Below, piece after piece: positions 40,181-52,960 of a DNA stretch of 64,000 bases. Each line of letters opens with the position of its first letter. Position 1 is the first letter of the stretch. Below the pieces are notes generated by a model. It was not told where the DNA came from and searched no databases. It was given only the letters and a program-made list of their open reading frames with translations. Made by a program: the position numbers and the translations under genes. Origin of the DNA: Steinernema hermaphroditum (taxonomy: Eukaryota > Nematoda > Chromadorea > Rhabditida > Steinernematidae); the NCBI GenBank assembly GCA_030435675.1, contig JAUCMV010000009.1, forward strand, positions 23,001 to 87,000. The letters run 5' to 3'.

Positions 40181-40458
40181 AAAATTGGTGAAACTAAGGC
40201 GACAGAATGGTCCCGGAACGAATTGCCTGGCGCGGCAAGTAGATTTGTCCCCGCGTCAAATCGTTCTGCTCTCATGTCGGGGCGTGGCCCCGCGCTCCCG
40301 TCCCACGCGCGCCTCTGCCCGCGCGGCACGCTCGCTGCCCGCGGCAGTCTGCCCTGCAGCCTCACCCTTAAGCGGTCGCCCCGCGCCGCCTCCCTAAAAC
40401 CAGCCTGCCTTATCTCCCTCTCCTCTCCCCTCGTTATGCTTCCGCTACACCACGTAGT

Positions 40459-40677
40459 AAGGTACAGATCGTCACAAAATCGATAATCCACCAATCAGCA
40501 CATATTTAAGCCCCGCCCTAAAGATTGGATAGAAAGTGGGCGGAGTTTCATGGAATGTGAATAATTATTAATCAATTATTAATTAATTAGTTATTAATCA
40601 ATTATTAATTAATTAACTGTGTGACGATTGGTTGTAAACTGATTTTTGTTTCATGAACCTGATGATCAATGATCAGG
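40459..40677. repeat. R2 repeat, second copy (right unit)
   Basis: Counterpart of 5805-6023. Confidence 0.85.
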
Positions 40678-41498
40678 TTGCGGTTGTCTTCCGAAGTCCA
40701 TGAGTCAGAAGTGAACGACACAAATTTAGCACTTTCCAGACGATTCTGGATTCTCTTCTTGTATTCTTCGTACAAGTTGGGGATATCTGTTCTCGAAACA
40801 GAGGTTCGTGATCTATAGACTATACCGTTATTTGAAATTTTCGGAGAAAACTTACCTCACGTTGTACCACGGTGCTAGAATTTAGAACAAATTAACGAAT
40901 CCTCGTCGTTCGACGATACAGAAAGGTTCTGAATCCACAGCCACCATCAACGCTATGGCTCTGTTGACTGCGGCTGTTTTCGCACCGTCTTCTCTCCAAT
41001 CTCCTTAACTCAACAAAGATAAATAGGACATTTATTCTGTCGTGACTTACTGATACATGATATGATGGAAGGTGTCTTGTCATCAACCTTTCGTTTCTTT
41101 ACTGCATGGACCGCACCGGAAAAAACTGCGTAATCATCTGCGTGCTTCGACTTCAAATGTCTTGAAAGTCCGCTAGTATTTCCGTCTTTTCGAGAAATTT
41201 TTTTGCGACAGGACAGGCATACGGCTGCGTCGCTTTGCAGATCGAAGTAATCCGCGTAGCGTGAAGAACTCATAATAGCGAGATCGCAGAAGAACGGAGT
41301 TTTAGCGGAGTTTCCTCCTCACATGTTTACCGTAACTACCGTACTCTTCGAAATGGAATACAGTAATCCGTGTGAGACCGAGCATCAAAGTCTCGCCGAG
41401 AGTCTCAGCACTTTTCCGAGACCGAGACTACCGAGACCGAGACTGAAAAAAAGACGAGAATTCCGAGACCGAGACGAGACCGAGACTGCACGGCTCTG
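40678..41498 (-). pseudogene. hAT-2 relic (right copy)
   Basis: Same BED finger exon (ATG at 41273) and cut at R2 as at 6024-6844. Confidence 0.8.
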
Positions 41499-41547
41499 GT
41501 CCCGATCCGTCACAGAGAAATGAAATAGAGTCAGAAGGACCCGGGAG

Positions 41548-43920
41548 CAGGGCTGTGCGAGTTTTGAGTTTTGAGTTTTGGGGTTTTGAGGCTTTTTTTG
41601 GGTTTTGAGTTTTGAGTTTTGAGTTTTGAATTTTTGGCAAAACTCGACTCAAAACTCGGTCCTGAAGCGAAATCTATGAAATCCCAGTTTGGGGAAATGT
41701 TTCCGCACATTTCCATTCACCTTTCTGTATTCAACTGTTCGCCGTGAGCTAGCGCTATGGGACTGTCTGTTTACGATGATTACTTCGCGACTGATGTCGC
41801 GAAAGGCACAACGAAGTGCAGAACTTGTAAACAAGAGGTTTCGCGAAAGAATGGTGGTACAACAAGCCTCATCAAGCATATGAAGCGCCATCATGAAGGA
41901 TTATATGAGCAACTACAAGAACGGAAGACAGAACCGAATAACAAGAAGAGGAAGCTCGATCCACAGACGCCTTCTATTTCGTCTGCATTTGGTAAACTTT
42001 CCGTTTGGTTGATATATCAACTTTTAATTTAGGAGCTTGGCAACCTGGCGGAACCAGATATGAATCTGCATCTCGTGCGTTGGCATTGATGCTAGCGGTC
42101 GATTCGCAACCGTTCGCAATGGTGGACAGACCGGGATTCCAAAATTTCTGCAAAGTTCTGGCTCCATCTTTCAAAATACGGTACTTTTATTGTAACTATG
42201 TCTTTTGTAACTATGTTAATTATTAGGTCTCGCACGTCCATGATGCGGATGGATATTCCCACACTTTACGCAGATTACAAGAAGCGAGTCCAAGGCCGAG
42301 TGGAAAAAGCCTCGTACATCTCCTTTACCACAGACTCGTGGTCTTCCGAAGACAATCGACATTCCTTGTTATCGCTTACCGGGCACTGGGTCCATGGCGG
42401 ACGACAAGAGTTCCGAGTCCTAGGAGTGATTCCTATCCGCGGCCGCCACAACTCTGAGAATCTATCTAGTCTTCTTCTGTCCTGCCTGGCCGACTTCATC
42501 GGAAAAGATGACAAGAACAAGTGTCATTTGGTTGTGAGGGACGCAGCAAGTACTATGAAGAAGACAACACGGATGTGTGGCTTGGCTTCGATAGACTGCT
42601 TCGCACATAAACTTCAACTGGTAAGTTCCGATTAATTCCAACTCTTACTGAATTGGCTGACTTCAGGCTGTCTACGGTGGACTCGGAAGCGTTATCGATG
42701 ACGAAGACCAATTTACAACCCTCATTGAGAACACTAAGAAATTTGTCCGAAAGTTGAGGAAATCGCCGGTGGATAGAGATCACTTTAAGGATCTCCAATC
42801 ACTTGAGAAGCTTTCTCCGCGTTGGCTCGTAAAGGTAAATGTGCGGATTAAGCGTAAGTCAGTTCTTTGATTCAGGGAATCGAAGTGCGTTGGAGTTCGC
42901 TCCACGATATGCTTGAGCGCTTCGTGGAAAACCGCTCTGTCGTGAAGGCTTTTCTAATTGACCGAAGCGATTATCCCAAGTTTAACTCCGGCGATTTTTC
43001 GATGATGATGAAGATCCTCCATGCACTGAAACCCATCAAAGAAGCAACGACGATGCTCCAAGGCCGATCCGTGACAATATCCGCCGTCATTCCTACAATC
43101 TTCGTTCTACGACGTGCCCTAAATGATGCTGCCTCGGAACTTTGTTATCCGGGATCGAAAGCGACGCCAATTTTGTTGTAGCAACATTGCTTGATGCACG
43201 TTTCAAGCGCGATTTCATCGAGGCGGAGAAAAAGGACGAAGCAGCTGCTTGCCTTATGGATGCAGCCTTCGAAGTTCTCAACGACGCAAATGCCCGAATC
43301 AAGACCTCAACAAAGCCTCCTGTTGCAGCAACGGATGATAACAGCAGCCAGATGTCGTTTTTTGAGAAGTACCGATCCGTCCAGATATCAGAAGACCCTA
43401 TCAGCTCACCTCCTTTGGATGACAAACTGCGGCTACGTCTGGTAAAGAAAAACTTTGGCTATTGAGTACAACGTCATGTTTAGGAAGTCGATAAATACCT
43501 CGGCGAATCAGCTCAACCACTTGCCGATCCGATTCAATACTGGGCAAACACTGTGTATGCCGAACAGTTCCCCACTCTGTCGCAGATGGCCAAGAAGTAT
43601 TTATCCGCTCCGGCCACGTCAGTCGAAAGCGAAAGACTGTTCTCTACTGCATCACTGGCACTCACCAATCTCCGAAGGTCGATGTCACCCGAAAACCTCC
43701 AGAAGCTGCTATTCCTGAAGTCCAATGTGCCGCTGGAAGGCTTCGCCGAAAAAACGACCTAATACTACTGTATTTCTGTTATTCCAGCGTTATTTGTTAA
43801 AGTTGTTCCAGAATTACTTTTGAGTTTTGAGTTTTGGTTTCGAGTTTTGAGTTTTGGTTTTGAGGTCGTCAAAAAAGTTTTGAGTTTTGACTTTCGAGTT
43901 TTGAGTTTCGCACAGCCCTG
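41548..43920 (+). mobile_element. hAT-1 transposon (right copy)
   Basis: Same 13-bp terminal repeats and cccgggag duplications as at 6894-9266. Being at the same site with the same flanks, it was duplicated with the unit rather than inserted twice. Confidence 0.95.
41757..43762 (+). pseudogene. hAT-1 transposase gene (right copy)
   Basis: Six exons as at 7103-9108: 41757-41991, 42033-42180, 42227-42620, 42667-42834, 42876-43441, 43484-43762. The exon 5 frame change is also here, so it predates the tandem duplication and is not a random base-call error. Confidence 0.85.
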
Positions 43921-43985
43921 CCCGGGAGGAGTCGAACCTGGAAGCCTCGCGCGGAAGCCGCCTTGTACCACTCAGCCACAAGCGC
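43918..43985 (-). pseudogene. Pseudo-tRNA beside hAT-1 (right copy)
   Basis: Counterpart of 9264-9331. Confidence 0.5.
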
Positions 43986-44046
43986 ACTAAGGGTGGAAGG
44001 TCAGAGAGGGTATACATACCCGTCGTCTATCCTTTGATAATTAAAA

Positions 44047-44129
44047 GTTCGCAGCCGGAGTCGAACCTGCAAGCGATGACGTCACCCTCTCGTATCAACG
44101 CGCGCCCTTGACCAGTCAACCACACGAAC
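44047..44129 (-). tRNA. Class II-shaped tRNA-like gene (right copy)
   Basis: Same 83 nt as 9393-9475, including the paired acceptor stem, box B and TTTT terminator. Confidence 0.5.
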
Positions 44130-44428
44130 AGTCAGGATTGAGGAGGGAGAGAGTATACATAACCCCCCCCGTCTGATCTTTGACCTTGAAAAATTGCAGC
44201 AGGGGGGGGCGAAGGTGTGTCGAGGCCCGTGGGAAGGTGAAGGGGCCAGACGCTGGGAAAATCATAATTACAATTAGAAAGGTGTACCGATTGACCTTTT
44301 AGGACAACAAAGTATCATCTTGGGGTCATCACTTTTGGAGGGTAAGAGAGGTAATTCAGCAAAGAAAAAGCTGTTCCTGAACATTGTTTCCAGAGATATA
44401 CGCTTCATGTTCCATTTATACGTGTTCC

Positions 44429-47275
44429 ATGTTTTACAGATTTACAGATTTATTTTACAATATCATATGCTTACACATAGTTGCACCCAAAGTTATCACC
44501 ATCTTCGTTCGTAGTTTCTTCTTGTTCTTCTGCCGCGGAGACGATCCCTTCAAACAATGGAGCTTCGGGCCTGAGCTTCAGACGTTTGATCTCCTCGGTA
44601 GCACCACGATGAGAGATCTTCGGTCCGTGCGAGGTTCTGCCAGCGTTGAGTTCCTACTGTCCTCACGATGTCGTCCCTCCAGCGTGTCCTCGGTCTTCCC
44701 AGCGGGCGTGTGTTCGGAGGCCTCCATTCCGTGATCCGGGTGGACCATTTGTCGCGGTCTTCGACGTTGTTCGCCAATTTCCACGCGAACGTCCACTTCC
44801 GTTTAATCGCAGTTTCACAGATGTCTTTCACTTTCGTCACTCCTCGAATCCAATCGTTTGTTCTTCTGTCTAGTAGTCTCACTCCGATCATCCGACGCTT
44901 CGTTGCGCTGCCGCCAGTTTCTTCTTCATTGACTTGGTAAGGGCCCAAGTTTCGGATCCATAAAGCATTGTTGGCAGGATGCACATGTCGAACAGCCTTC
45001 TTTTCCATTTCATGTCAACGGATGGGGAAGTTAGGAGAACTTTATGTTGCCTGAACGCATTCCATCCGGAGCTGATGCGGCGTCCTACTTCTTTTCTGTG
45101 GTCTCTGATCATCTCGACTTCCTGGCCTAAATATACGAAGCTTTTTACACACTCTAAACTCACATCATTTAGGCGAATGTCGAGTTCTTCATTCGTCAAG
45201 ATTTTCGTCTTCGTCTCGTTGATCTTGGAGTCTCACTCTTGTCGCGGTGGCGAGCGGTCGGTCCCCCCGGTCGCTCTCCGAGTGTCCGGTTGGTCTGATG
45301 GTAAACCCTGTGGCAGTTGTGAGTTTTCCGGCTTCCAGAGGGAATTGGGACACCCGGAAGCCGTAGTCCCACCACCGCTGACAAACAAGATGTCCGACGC
45401 CAGGAATCCGGCTGCGTGAGATGTCACCCTGAAGGTCGCCGACGCTCTGAGGACCACCGAAGACGCAATTCCCGGACCACGAATTCATCTCTCCGAAGAA
45501 GATGCGAGCTCAAAAGCCTCCTCTGTGCCGCAAACGCCCCGAGAAGAAGAAGTTCTACTGCCATTTCCGAAGTTTTGCCGTCTCCCACATGCCCCGTGAT
45601 GCGCGCCGTCTCCGACCGGTTCGCCATAAGCGCCACGCCAGGGATGAAGCCGGCTAAAACGAGACATCCTCCGTTTGTCTATTATTCGGTGTTGTGCAAG
45701 GCGCAAGCCTTTGATTCACGAAATAAACTCGTAAACTCGTAAACTCGTTGATCTTTAGCCCATGTCGTCGGGAGATGGCGTTGAGCTCGTTTACCATCGT
45801 CTGAAGCTCTTCTTGCGAGTTGGCAATTAGTGCTATGTCATCTGCAAAACGAAGGTTGTTGAGTTTCGTACCGTTGACGTTGATTCCATATTGGTTCCAA
45901 TTCAGTTGTTGGAAGACGCTTTCCAGTGCCGCAGTGAATAGTTTCGGACTGATGACGTCACCTTGTCTCACTCCTCGTTGTATTTCGATTGTTATGCGAT
46001 CATCTCCTAGTTGGATGTGAGACTTGGCTTCTCCGTATATTTTCCGCATCATTGCCGTGATTTGAGCCGGCACTCCTTGCTCTTGAAGGGCTTTCCACAC
46101 CGCATTCATTTCAATCGAGTCGAAGGCCTTTTCGTAATCTACAAATGCAATATACAAGGGAATCTGGTACTCACGGGCACGTTCTAGAAGTTCGTTGAGC
46201 GCATGAAGGTGATCGATTGTTGAGTAGTTCTTCCGAAAACCAGCTTGTTCCACTGGTTGTGCTTCATCTAATACGCGTTCAATCCGCTGGTTGATCACTT
46301 TTGTGAATAACTTGTAGATCACTGGGAGCAGAGATATGGGACGGTAGTTCTTGATTTGCAGTGGGTCTCCCTTTTTGTACAGCAATATCGTAGACGAATC
46401 CGCCATCTTATCCGGGAGTTCGCAGTGGGTAACACATCTGTTGAAGAGATTTGTCAACATTGGAAGAAGCTCTTTCTTTGCGGACTTCAGCATTTCTACA
46501 GTGATGTTGTCGATTCCAGGGCTTTTTCCGCATTTTGTTCGGTTTAGCGCCTCTTCGACCTCGCTTCTTAGAATCATTTGGCATTCGTCTGTTGACTCGA
46601 ATTCTCTGTAATCAACGTGAACCGTCTGCGTATATAAGTCTTCGTAGAAATTCCTGATGACATCATGTATGTCTGACTTACTTGTGCAGAGGCTACCTTC
46701 TTTATCACGGATTTGGATGATCTGCTTTCTTCCTACGGCCACTTCTCCGCGAATTTTCCGCAAACCTTTTGAGTTTGTTATCGCCTTTTCCACCAGTTCT
46801 CGATGGTGGTTCGCGATATCCTTTCTCACGCATCTCATGCCTCTGACGAAGCAGTTGTTTCGTTGAATCGGATAGTCTATCCTTGCGGATGATCGGTTCG
46901 TTAGCGAGTTCGGCAGCATCTTGAAGTGTTCTGACCAGTTCCTCGTATTCATTTGACGTTGTACCACGGCTTATCAATCGTGAAGCGACAGCAGCCTGGA
47001 AAATTTCACGATTTAGGCGGTATTTACCTTTAGACTGCTGTCGTTCGTTTGACGCTGAGGTTGTACTTTCTGATTTGATCTCTGCACGAAGTAGCCGGTG
47101 GTCGGAACCTGCGAAGTGCTTTCCGAGAACGGTTGATGATTTGAAATTGAGGCATTTCGGCGCCAGAACGTAATCAATGCAGTTTCTCGTACGGCGATCA
47201 GGGGATAACCATGTCCATCTGCGTCCAGGTCTGCTTTTAAAGTATGAATTTACTGATCGCAGGTTGAAATCGCAT
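44429..47275 (-). pseudogene. RTE-type LINE relic (right copy)
   Basis: Counterpart of 9775-12621 with the same endonuclease truncation, the same two frame changes and the same repeat insertion; RT motif FADDIAL at about 45840. Confidence 0.9.
45227..45743 (+). mobile_element. R1-family retroposed insertion in the LINE (right copy)
   Basis: Flanked by ctcgttgatctt on both sides, as at 10573-11089. Confidence 0.85.
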
Positions 47276-47565
47276 ATGAGCTCGCATATGCTTCGAAAAG
47301 ATGAGTCCCTGGTCCAGAAGTTGCGTTTTCGTCGGTGGTGGCATCCTCAGAGCGTCGGCGACCTTCGGGATGACATCGCACGCAGCCGGATTCCTGGCGT
47401 CGGACATCTTGTTGTCAGTGGTGGTGGGACTACGGCTTCCGGGTGTCCCAATTCCCTCTGGAAGCCGGAAAACTCATACATGCCACAGGGTTTGCTGTCT
47501 GACCAACCGGACGCTCAAAGAGCGACCGGAGGGACCGACCGCTCGCCACCGCGACACGAGTGAGA
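47276..47565. repeat. R1 repeat (right copy)
   Basis: Counterpart of 12622-12911. Confidence 0.85.
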
Positions 47566-47646
47566 TAAGTAGCTGCGGCTCCTAAAGCTTATAGCTATGT
47601 TTTGGTTTGTGATAACACCACGAGCCCTTTCGTATGCCTCTTTCAG

Positions 47647-47794
47647 GAAAATGGAAAGACAGAGGTAAAGCTCCGGGGAATAACCCTCGATGCTGATGTC
47701 TCCAAAATGATTCACTTTGAATCAATGAAGGAGCTGGTCGAAGAGTTCGTCGATCACACCAAAATACGAGCCGACGGCACACGTCTGGTCGACA
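47647..47794 (+). pseudogene. Polinton PolB fragment (right copy)
   Basis: Same exon-like KLRGITLDADVS reading as at 12993-13140. Confidence 0.5.
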
Positions 47795-48705
47795 ATATTC
47801 TTGCTGACCAACACAGTGGGGCACAACAATTCTCCGCAGCTGACGTCATCGCCGCCGTCGACAGAGACGATCTTGGTCGCCGCGAGGACTTGGAGGCAAC
47901 CAGAGCCATCACTGTGCAACGCCCTCACTGTCGCCTCCAGGCGACCCTCTTCTTCCTTTCCCCCTATTTCAGAGGCCATTGTAGCAGACAGGACCAAATC
48001 TGTCGGCGACAAGCGGCCCGTCGCGCGACGAAGAAGTCACAACATCAGCGAGCCACCGCCTCAGCCGCCATCTTCGTCGCCACCAGACACCTTCGCTCCC
48101 TCGCCAGTCGAACAGTTCGAAGGACGGTCAGCGGTCGCGCACGCCGTCTCCACCGCTGCCGTCCTCGTCTCCTCGCGTCGTTCGCCGCTCGCCGCTTAGT
48201 GATCCGTGCCCCCTTATGCCCCGTGCCTTTGTCTTATATTTCGTGTATATAAATGTTTAATTACCCAAGTTTGAGATTTCTCTACAACGCTCTCTCTCGC
48301 GTTTCCTTCATCGTCGTCGACCCTCAGTTCGTCGTCGATCACCCTCAGCAAAAGACCCGCGTGGCAGGACCCCAGGACGAGAAGGCCCATTCTTCCGTCC
48401 ACTCTCCAATCCAACACACCACTGAACAGCCAGTTCACTCACTTTAAACGTCGTCACCGTCAAGAAGTTCGAACGGTCATTCAGTCAAAACGTTTCCAAT
48501 GTGTCAATAACAAGGGGGTCTATCTGAAAAACAGTGCCCGTCTATTCCCTTATGGGTATTGAAAGTCATAAATCAATTGTGTGAATAAACTCTTAACTAA
48601 CGCGTCCCCGCCCTTAAAAACAATTACGCCGGGCCGCGCGGGGGGAGGGGTGGACGGGGAAATGTAGTTTGTAGTTTGACTTAATGTTATAAGGTAGTCT
48701 CGTTT

Positions 48706-49214
48706 TACAAATGCGGTGAGGTCCTTCAGACCTCAACCGCTGTTGGTAAAACGGTTTTAATTTGCTAAAATTCCTTGATGTTATGGCGACGCCAAAAGTT
48801 GACAAAATCTACTACTGTTACGGTGTTTATCAAAAGGAATTTAGTGAACTTTGTCAAAATCCCTTGATCACTCTCGTATAAGGCCATCCTGATATGGAAA
48901 TGCTGGCTGAAGACCACGATTTACATAAACTTTTAATTGTTGACGACATGCTGACAGACTTGAAGGATTCCAAAGGCGTTACGGATTTGTATGTGCGAGG
49001 CTCTCATCATCTCAACATTAGTGTGATCTCTCTGGTTCAAAATGCATTTTATGGCAATCGTACTATGCGAATTAATTGCACCTATTTGGTGCTGCTTCGG
49101 AACCCCTCTGATGGTTTGCAAGTACGCACGTTGGCACGGCAAATGTTTCCCGATAACTGGAAGTACCTGTTAGAGGCATACGAAGACGCCACCAGCAAAC
49201 CAATCTGTTTGTAA
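48706..49214 (+). pseudogene. Polinton packaging ATPase, broken (right copy)
   Basis: Same Walker A remnant, in-frame TAA (48879) and intact Walker B and RGSHH part as at 14052-14560; the faults therefore predate the duplication. Confidence 0.85.
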
Positions 49215-49308
49215 ACAATCACGCAACAGCCCCAGCAAATTTACGTTTATTGACAAATATCTTCCCAGACGAAGACGGTCCTGTTGTTTACTGTCCTAAG
49301 CGAGGCTA

Positions 49309-49635
49309 ATGGCGCCCAAATCTCAACTGTTTGCCCTTTGCAAACATAAAAATTTCTTACACAATTTGGCAACCTGCAAAAGTCGTCGAAAACGTAAAGA
49401 GATTATTGAAAATTGTACTAATCAGGAAATTGCCTGTTTGATCGATTGTTGTTTCAACCTCTTACAGTACAAGATTCCATTAAGCAAAACACAGAAACGA
49501 AAGTTGCAACGTCATGCGCGAAGAATTCGTCAGCTTGCCCACACTGAAGATCTTGATAAAGCCCGACAAAAGGTGATGAAAGTTGGATATGGTGCATTTT
49601 TACCGTCATTGATCATTCCTGTCACTTTTAAGTAG
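49309..49635 (+). CDS. pX-like virion protein (right copy)
   Basis: Identical to 14655-14981. Confidence 0.7.
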   Translation: MAPKSQLFALCKHKNFLHNLATCKSRRKRKEIIENCTNQEIACLIDCCFNLLQYKIPLSKTQKRKLQRHARRIRQLAHTEDLDKARQKVMKVGYGAFLPSLIIPVTFK

Positions 49636-49647
49636 CTTGTTGTTCAA

Positions 49648-49965
49648 ATGAAATATACCAATAAATTTAAACTTGTTCCCTATGACAGTGGACCAAAGGA
49701 GACGATTCCTGTATTAGAACCTCGTGCAACGGGGCCTGGTGTACCTTTGCAAGACTTGGAAAGGCAAATTGCCAATTTACTTAACGATTCATCTGTCGTC
49801 GGCCCTCCTCAGTACTACGAACTCGCGCGTCTTCGGCTGACTCCCAACGAGAGCCTCGGCGACGTCTACGACCCTCGACGTTTGTGCCCTCAGATCATCT
49901 TCCCGAAGGAAGACAATAATCTGGTATACGGTAGGTCCCTGCCGAAGAACTTTCAATTAGCGTAG
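49648..49965 (+). CDS. Polinton small companion protein (right copy)
   Basis: Identical to 14994-15311, 12 bp after the pX-like stop. Confidence 0.6.
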   Translation: MKYTNKFKLVPYDSGPKETIPVLEPRATGPGVPLQDLERQIANLLNDSSVVGPPQYYELARLRLTPNESLGDVYDPRRLCPQIIFPKEDNNLVYGRSLPKNFQLA

Positions 49966-49995
49966 CCTTAGGAATCCTCACTGGCAACCATCTCT

Positions 49996-50988
49996 ATGAC
50001 TTTTCGAACGAAACGACGATTGTCGCGATTCATGGCTCAGCGCGACCTTTTATCACATAGCAAGCGAATATCGTTTGCAATACAGCGGACGCTGTTGATC
50101 TTGCATCTGATGGTCCGATTCCTGGCGTCAAACATCTTGTTGTCAGCGGTGGTGGGACTACGGATTCATACATTGGCCAACAAGTTCAACAGCTGGCGCC
50201 GGAACGGAAGTACTCCCCCGACCGAAGAAGAGGTCTTAGCCTTTCTTGGTCAGCTATTCTGTGCAACCTCTTCCGTCTCCGTGGTGCAGTCGGCCGCTGC
50301 AGCCCTCAAGTGGAACATGAAGTTCTCTCCTGGCAGCAACCCAGTCGACTCCGTGTGGATACGTGCGTTCCTAGATGGTCTTCGGCGTCAAGCCCCGCCT
50401 GTTCAACACCACCCGAAGGTAACGGAGGCTGAAATGCGTCTCATTGCAGGCTGGGAGCCGCCTACCATCAAAGACCGTCGCATGGTCACCTACTTGTGCC
50501 TCCTGTATGCAGCATGTCTCCGACCATCGGAAGGTCTGCAGCTGTTATGGAATCAAATCAACTTCTCGGACTCGGATATGCAGATTCGGGTCGAGAAAGA
50601 CAAGACGCGCAAGGAAGGGCCGCCTCGCATCACTCCCATACGGAAGTCATCATCATCGCTTTGTGCAGTCCATATATTGCAAAACTGGTTGCAAGTGGCT
50701 CCCAAGTCCGAGTTCGTCTTCCCAAGCTTAAGGAATCCCAAAATCGCTTTCTCTTATGGTGCCGCTAGGAAGGAACTAGCCCGACTGGTTGGCGCGCTTG
50801 GACTGCAGGAAAACTTGACTCTACATGGATTTCGCGGCGGATCCGCGACAGCTGCAATAGCCAACGGTGCACCCATCGACGAAGTGATGAGGTTCGGCGG
50901 ATGGAAACGACAAGCTACTCTAGATGCCTACGTTGAAGTCTCAGCCGCCACTGTGCCTACTGCGTCCGCTTCCTTTGATTATCTCTAG
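49996..50988 (+). CDS. YR2 tyrosine recombinase (right copy)
   Basis: Identical to 15342-16334 with all catalytic residues. The single R/Q difference between YR2 (ITPIRKS) and YR1 (ITPIQKS) is kept in both units, so the two recombinase genes diverged before the big duplication. Confidence 0.8.
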   Translation: MTFRTKRRLSRFMAQRDLLSHSKRISFAIQRTLLILHLMVRFLASNILLSAVVGLRIHTLANKFNSWRRNGSTPPTEEEVLAFLGQLFCATSSVSVVQSAAAALKWNMKFSPGSNPVDSVWIRAFLDGLRRQAPPVQHHPKVTEAEMRLIAGWEPPTIKDRRMVTYLCLLYAACLRPSEGLQLLWNQINFSDSDMQIRVEKDKTRKEGPPRITPIRKSSSSLCAVHILQNWLQVAPKSEFVFPSLRNPKIAFSYGAARKELARLVGALGLQENLTLHGFRGGSATAAIANGAPIDEVMRFGGWKRQATLDAYVEVSAATVPTASASFDYL

Positions 50989-51389
50989 TGTCGATGTTGT
51001 ATATGTTGTTTTGATATCGCTTAGTGCGTGATTCAATTGTTACCGCTGTTCCGTTGATCATCATTGTTACCTTACGAGCTTGAACTGCATAAAGCATCCC
51101 TATTGTGACAAGGGGCGGTATCTTTGGGGTTTACGTTAGAAGAGAGAGGTTTAGTGGTCTTCTACGCGAAGATGAAATGTACTTTTTCGCGTAGAAGTGC
51201 GAAGCGCTTCGGAGCGAGACCACTAAACCTCTCTCTTCTAACGTAAACCCCAAAGATACCGCCCCTTGTCACAATAGGGATGCTTTATGCAGTTCAAGCT
51301 CGTAAGGTAACAATGATGATCAACGGAACAGCGGTAACAATTGAATCACGCACTAAGCGATATCAAAACAACATATACAACATATACAA
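50167..51389 (+). mobile_element. YR2 Crypton-like element (right copy)
   Basis: Borders with gatt inside split R1 (halves 50115-50166 and 51390-51521), as at 15513-16735. Confidence 0.75.
50994..51383. repeat. Perfect 166-bp foldback of YR2 (right copy)
   Basis: Arms 50994-51159 and 51218-51383, same loop. Confidence 0.95.
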
Positions 51390-51662
51390 GATTCCGGGTG
51401 TCCCAATTCCCTCTGGAAGCCGGAAAACTCACAGATGCCATAGGGTTTGCCATCAGACCAACCAGACACTCAGAGAGTGACCGGAGGGACCGACCGCTCA
51501 CCACCGTGACACGAGTGAGACCCGCGTGCATTTGCTGCATTTGCTTGCGTAATTATGCGGTGCGGTACAACGAGCCACCGTTCGATGACGACATCACGGA
51601 TGATGAAATTGATGATCCCCTCTAAGCCAATGATACTGTAACCGGGATAGCAACTCGTACAG

Positions 51663-52030
51663 TTGCATCAAGGAAATCCCCGGAAATCGGTGCTCTACTG
51701 AAGCGCTCGTGTGTCTTGTTGTCCTTGTGATTCTTTTCCTCGCGTTCCTCCGTTTTGCCCTACTATTGTACTGCCCTTTGCATTGGGTTGATCCATGACA
51801 AATGGCCCATTTTGTAACCATCCTTTAATTATACAATGTTTGCTCCCAGGGCCAAGCCGATGGGTACATTGTTGAGTACAGTTAATTCTCTCCCCATATT
51901 GTGGTTTGCACCTTGTCCACTGTATTCCTCTTGATGTTGTCACACTTTTTGACTCTAAACCCCCTGTGTTCTATGAACGGAGGATCCAGTGTTGCCCAAA
52001 AAATCAGCTGATGTTATTACGTGCCAATGG
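51663..52030. repeat. R3 copy (right unit)
   Basis: Counterpart of 17009-17376. Confidence 0.9.
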
Positions 52031-52033
52031 CAA

Positions 52034-52179
52034 ATACCCTGAGTGAAATGCAGGAGTTTTACGTAGACAAACAATCGTTGCAGGAATCGTCTCGCCCTGA
52101 CGAGCGCGGGGCAAATCAACCCATGTGGTTCAAAAACGGATGGAATCGTCGACAACACTGTTCGTTTTGTCAACTCTTC
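52034..52179 (-). pseudogene. Third BEL pol fragment (right copy)
   Basis: Counterpart of 17380-17525 (VLSTIPSVFEPHGLI reading). Confidence 0.65.
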
Positions 52180-52439
52180 TTCACAGACTGTCTCAAAAAT
52201 CACTTCAATTGTTCGTTCGGAGAAAGAATGAGAAGAAGAGCGGTCGCTCGGGACGAAGCAGACAGACTTAAACGTCTCGTCTTACGGTTGAATTTGAGAC
52301 AGTCTCGGTCCTCTTCCAGCTCCCTTCAAAAATAAAACACTTTTCAGACTGTCCCTGCCATGTTTTTCTGCCTGGTTCGCTCGATTCATGCCCTTGCACT
52401 AGAGCAAACATTTCCCAAAGCACGGTTCCCTCTTTTCAG

Positions 52440-52664
52440 ATCCCAAAACCGCTCCTCAAATCGAAGGGAATGGACGTCTCCGACGACGTCGTCGCCTCCT
52501 TCGGCGAGATCTTCGAGTCGGCGCCATCGGACTCACAGACGCCCACAAGATTCTCGGGTTTCATTGAGAACTACCTGAAGATCTTCGGCGAGAAACGCGA
52601 AAGCGTCGGCACACGCCTGAACAGACTTCGGGCGGGTGTCTCGAAGCTGACGGAGACGCGCGAT
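52440..52664 (+). pseudogene. Dynein-2 stalk exon S1 (right copy)
   Basis: Identical to 17786-18010. Confidence 0.7.
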
Positions 52665-52838
52665 GGGGGTCAGGGCAGCTCATACCAGGGCAACAAACTT
52701 TGTGCATTAGTAGAGCTATGGCCATGTAGTGCAGTGACGTAGGCCGCACCGGCAGCATCTCATATGAGAGGGTCTAAAAGCAGGTTAAAAGATAGGGATG
52801 AGGGTATATAGTGCTGTAGAATTGCAAGTAGGTGCGAT

Positions 52839-52912
52839 GACCGTGTGGTGTAGTGGTCAACGTGCAGGACTACCACGCTTTCTTCCGCCGGGTTCGATCC
52901 CCGTCGGCGGCA
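52839..52912 (+). tRNA. tRNA-like sequence (right copy)
   Basis: Counterpart of 18185-18258 with the same T-run terminator. Confidence 0.4.
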
Positions 52913-52960
52913 TAACTTTTTTCTTGCCCTTACTATGTTCGCCACTGTCTTTAAAACCGT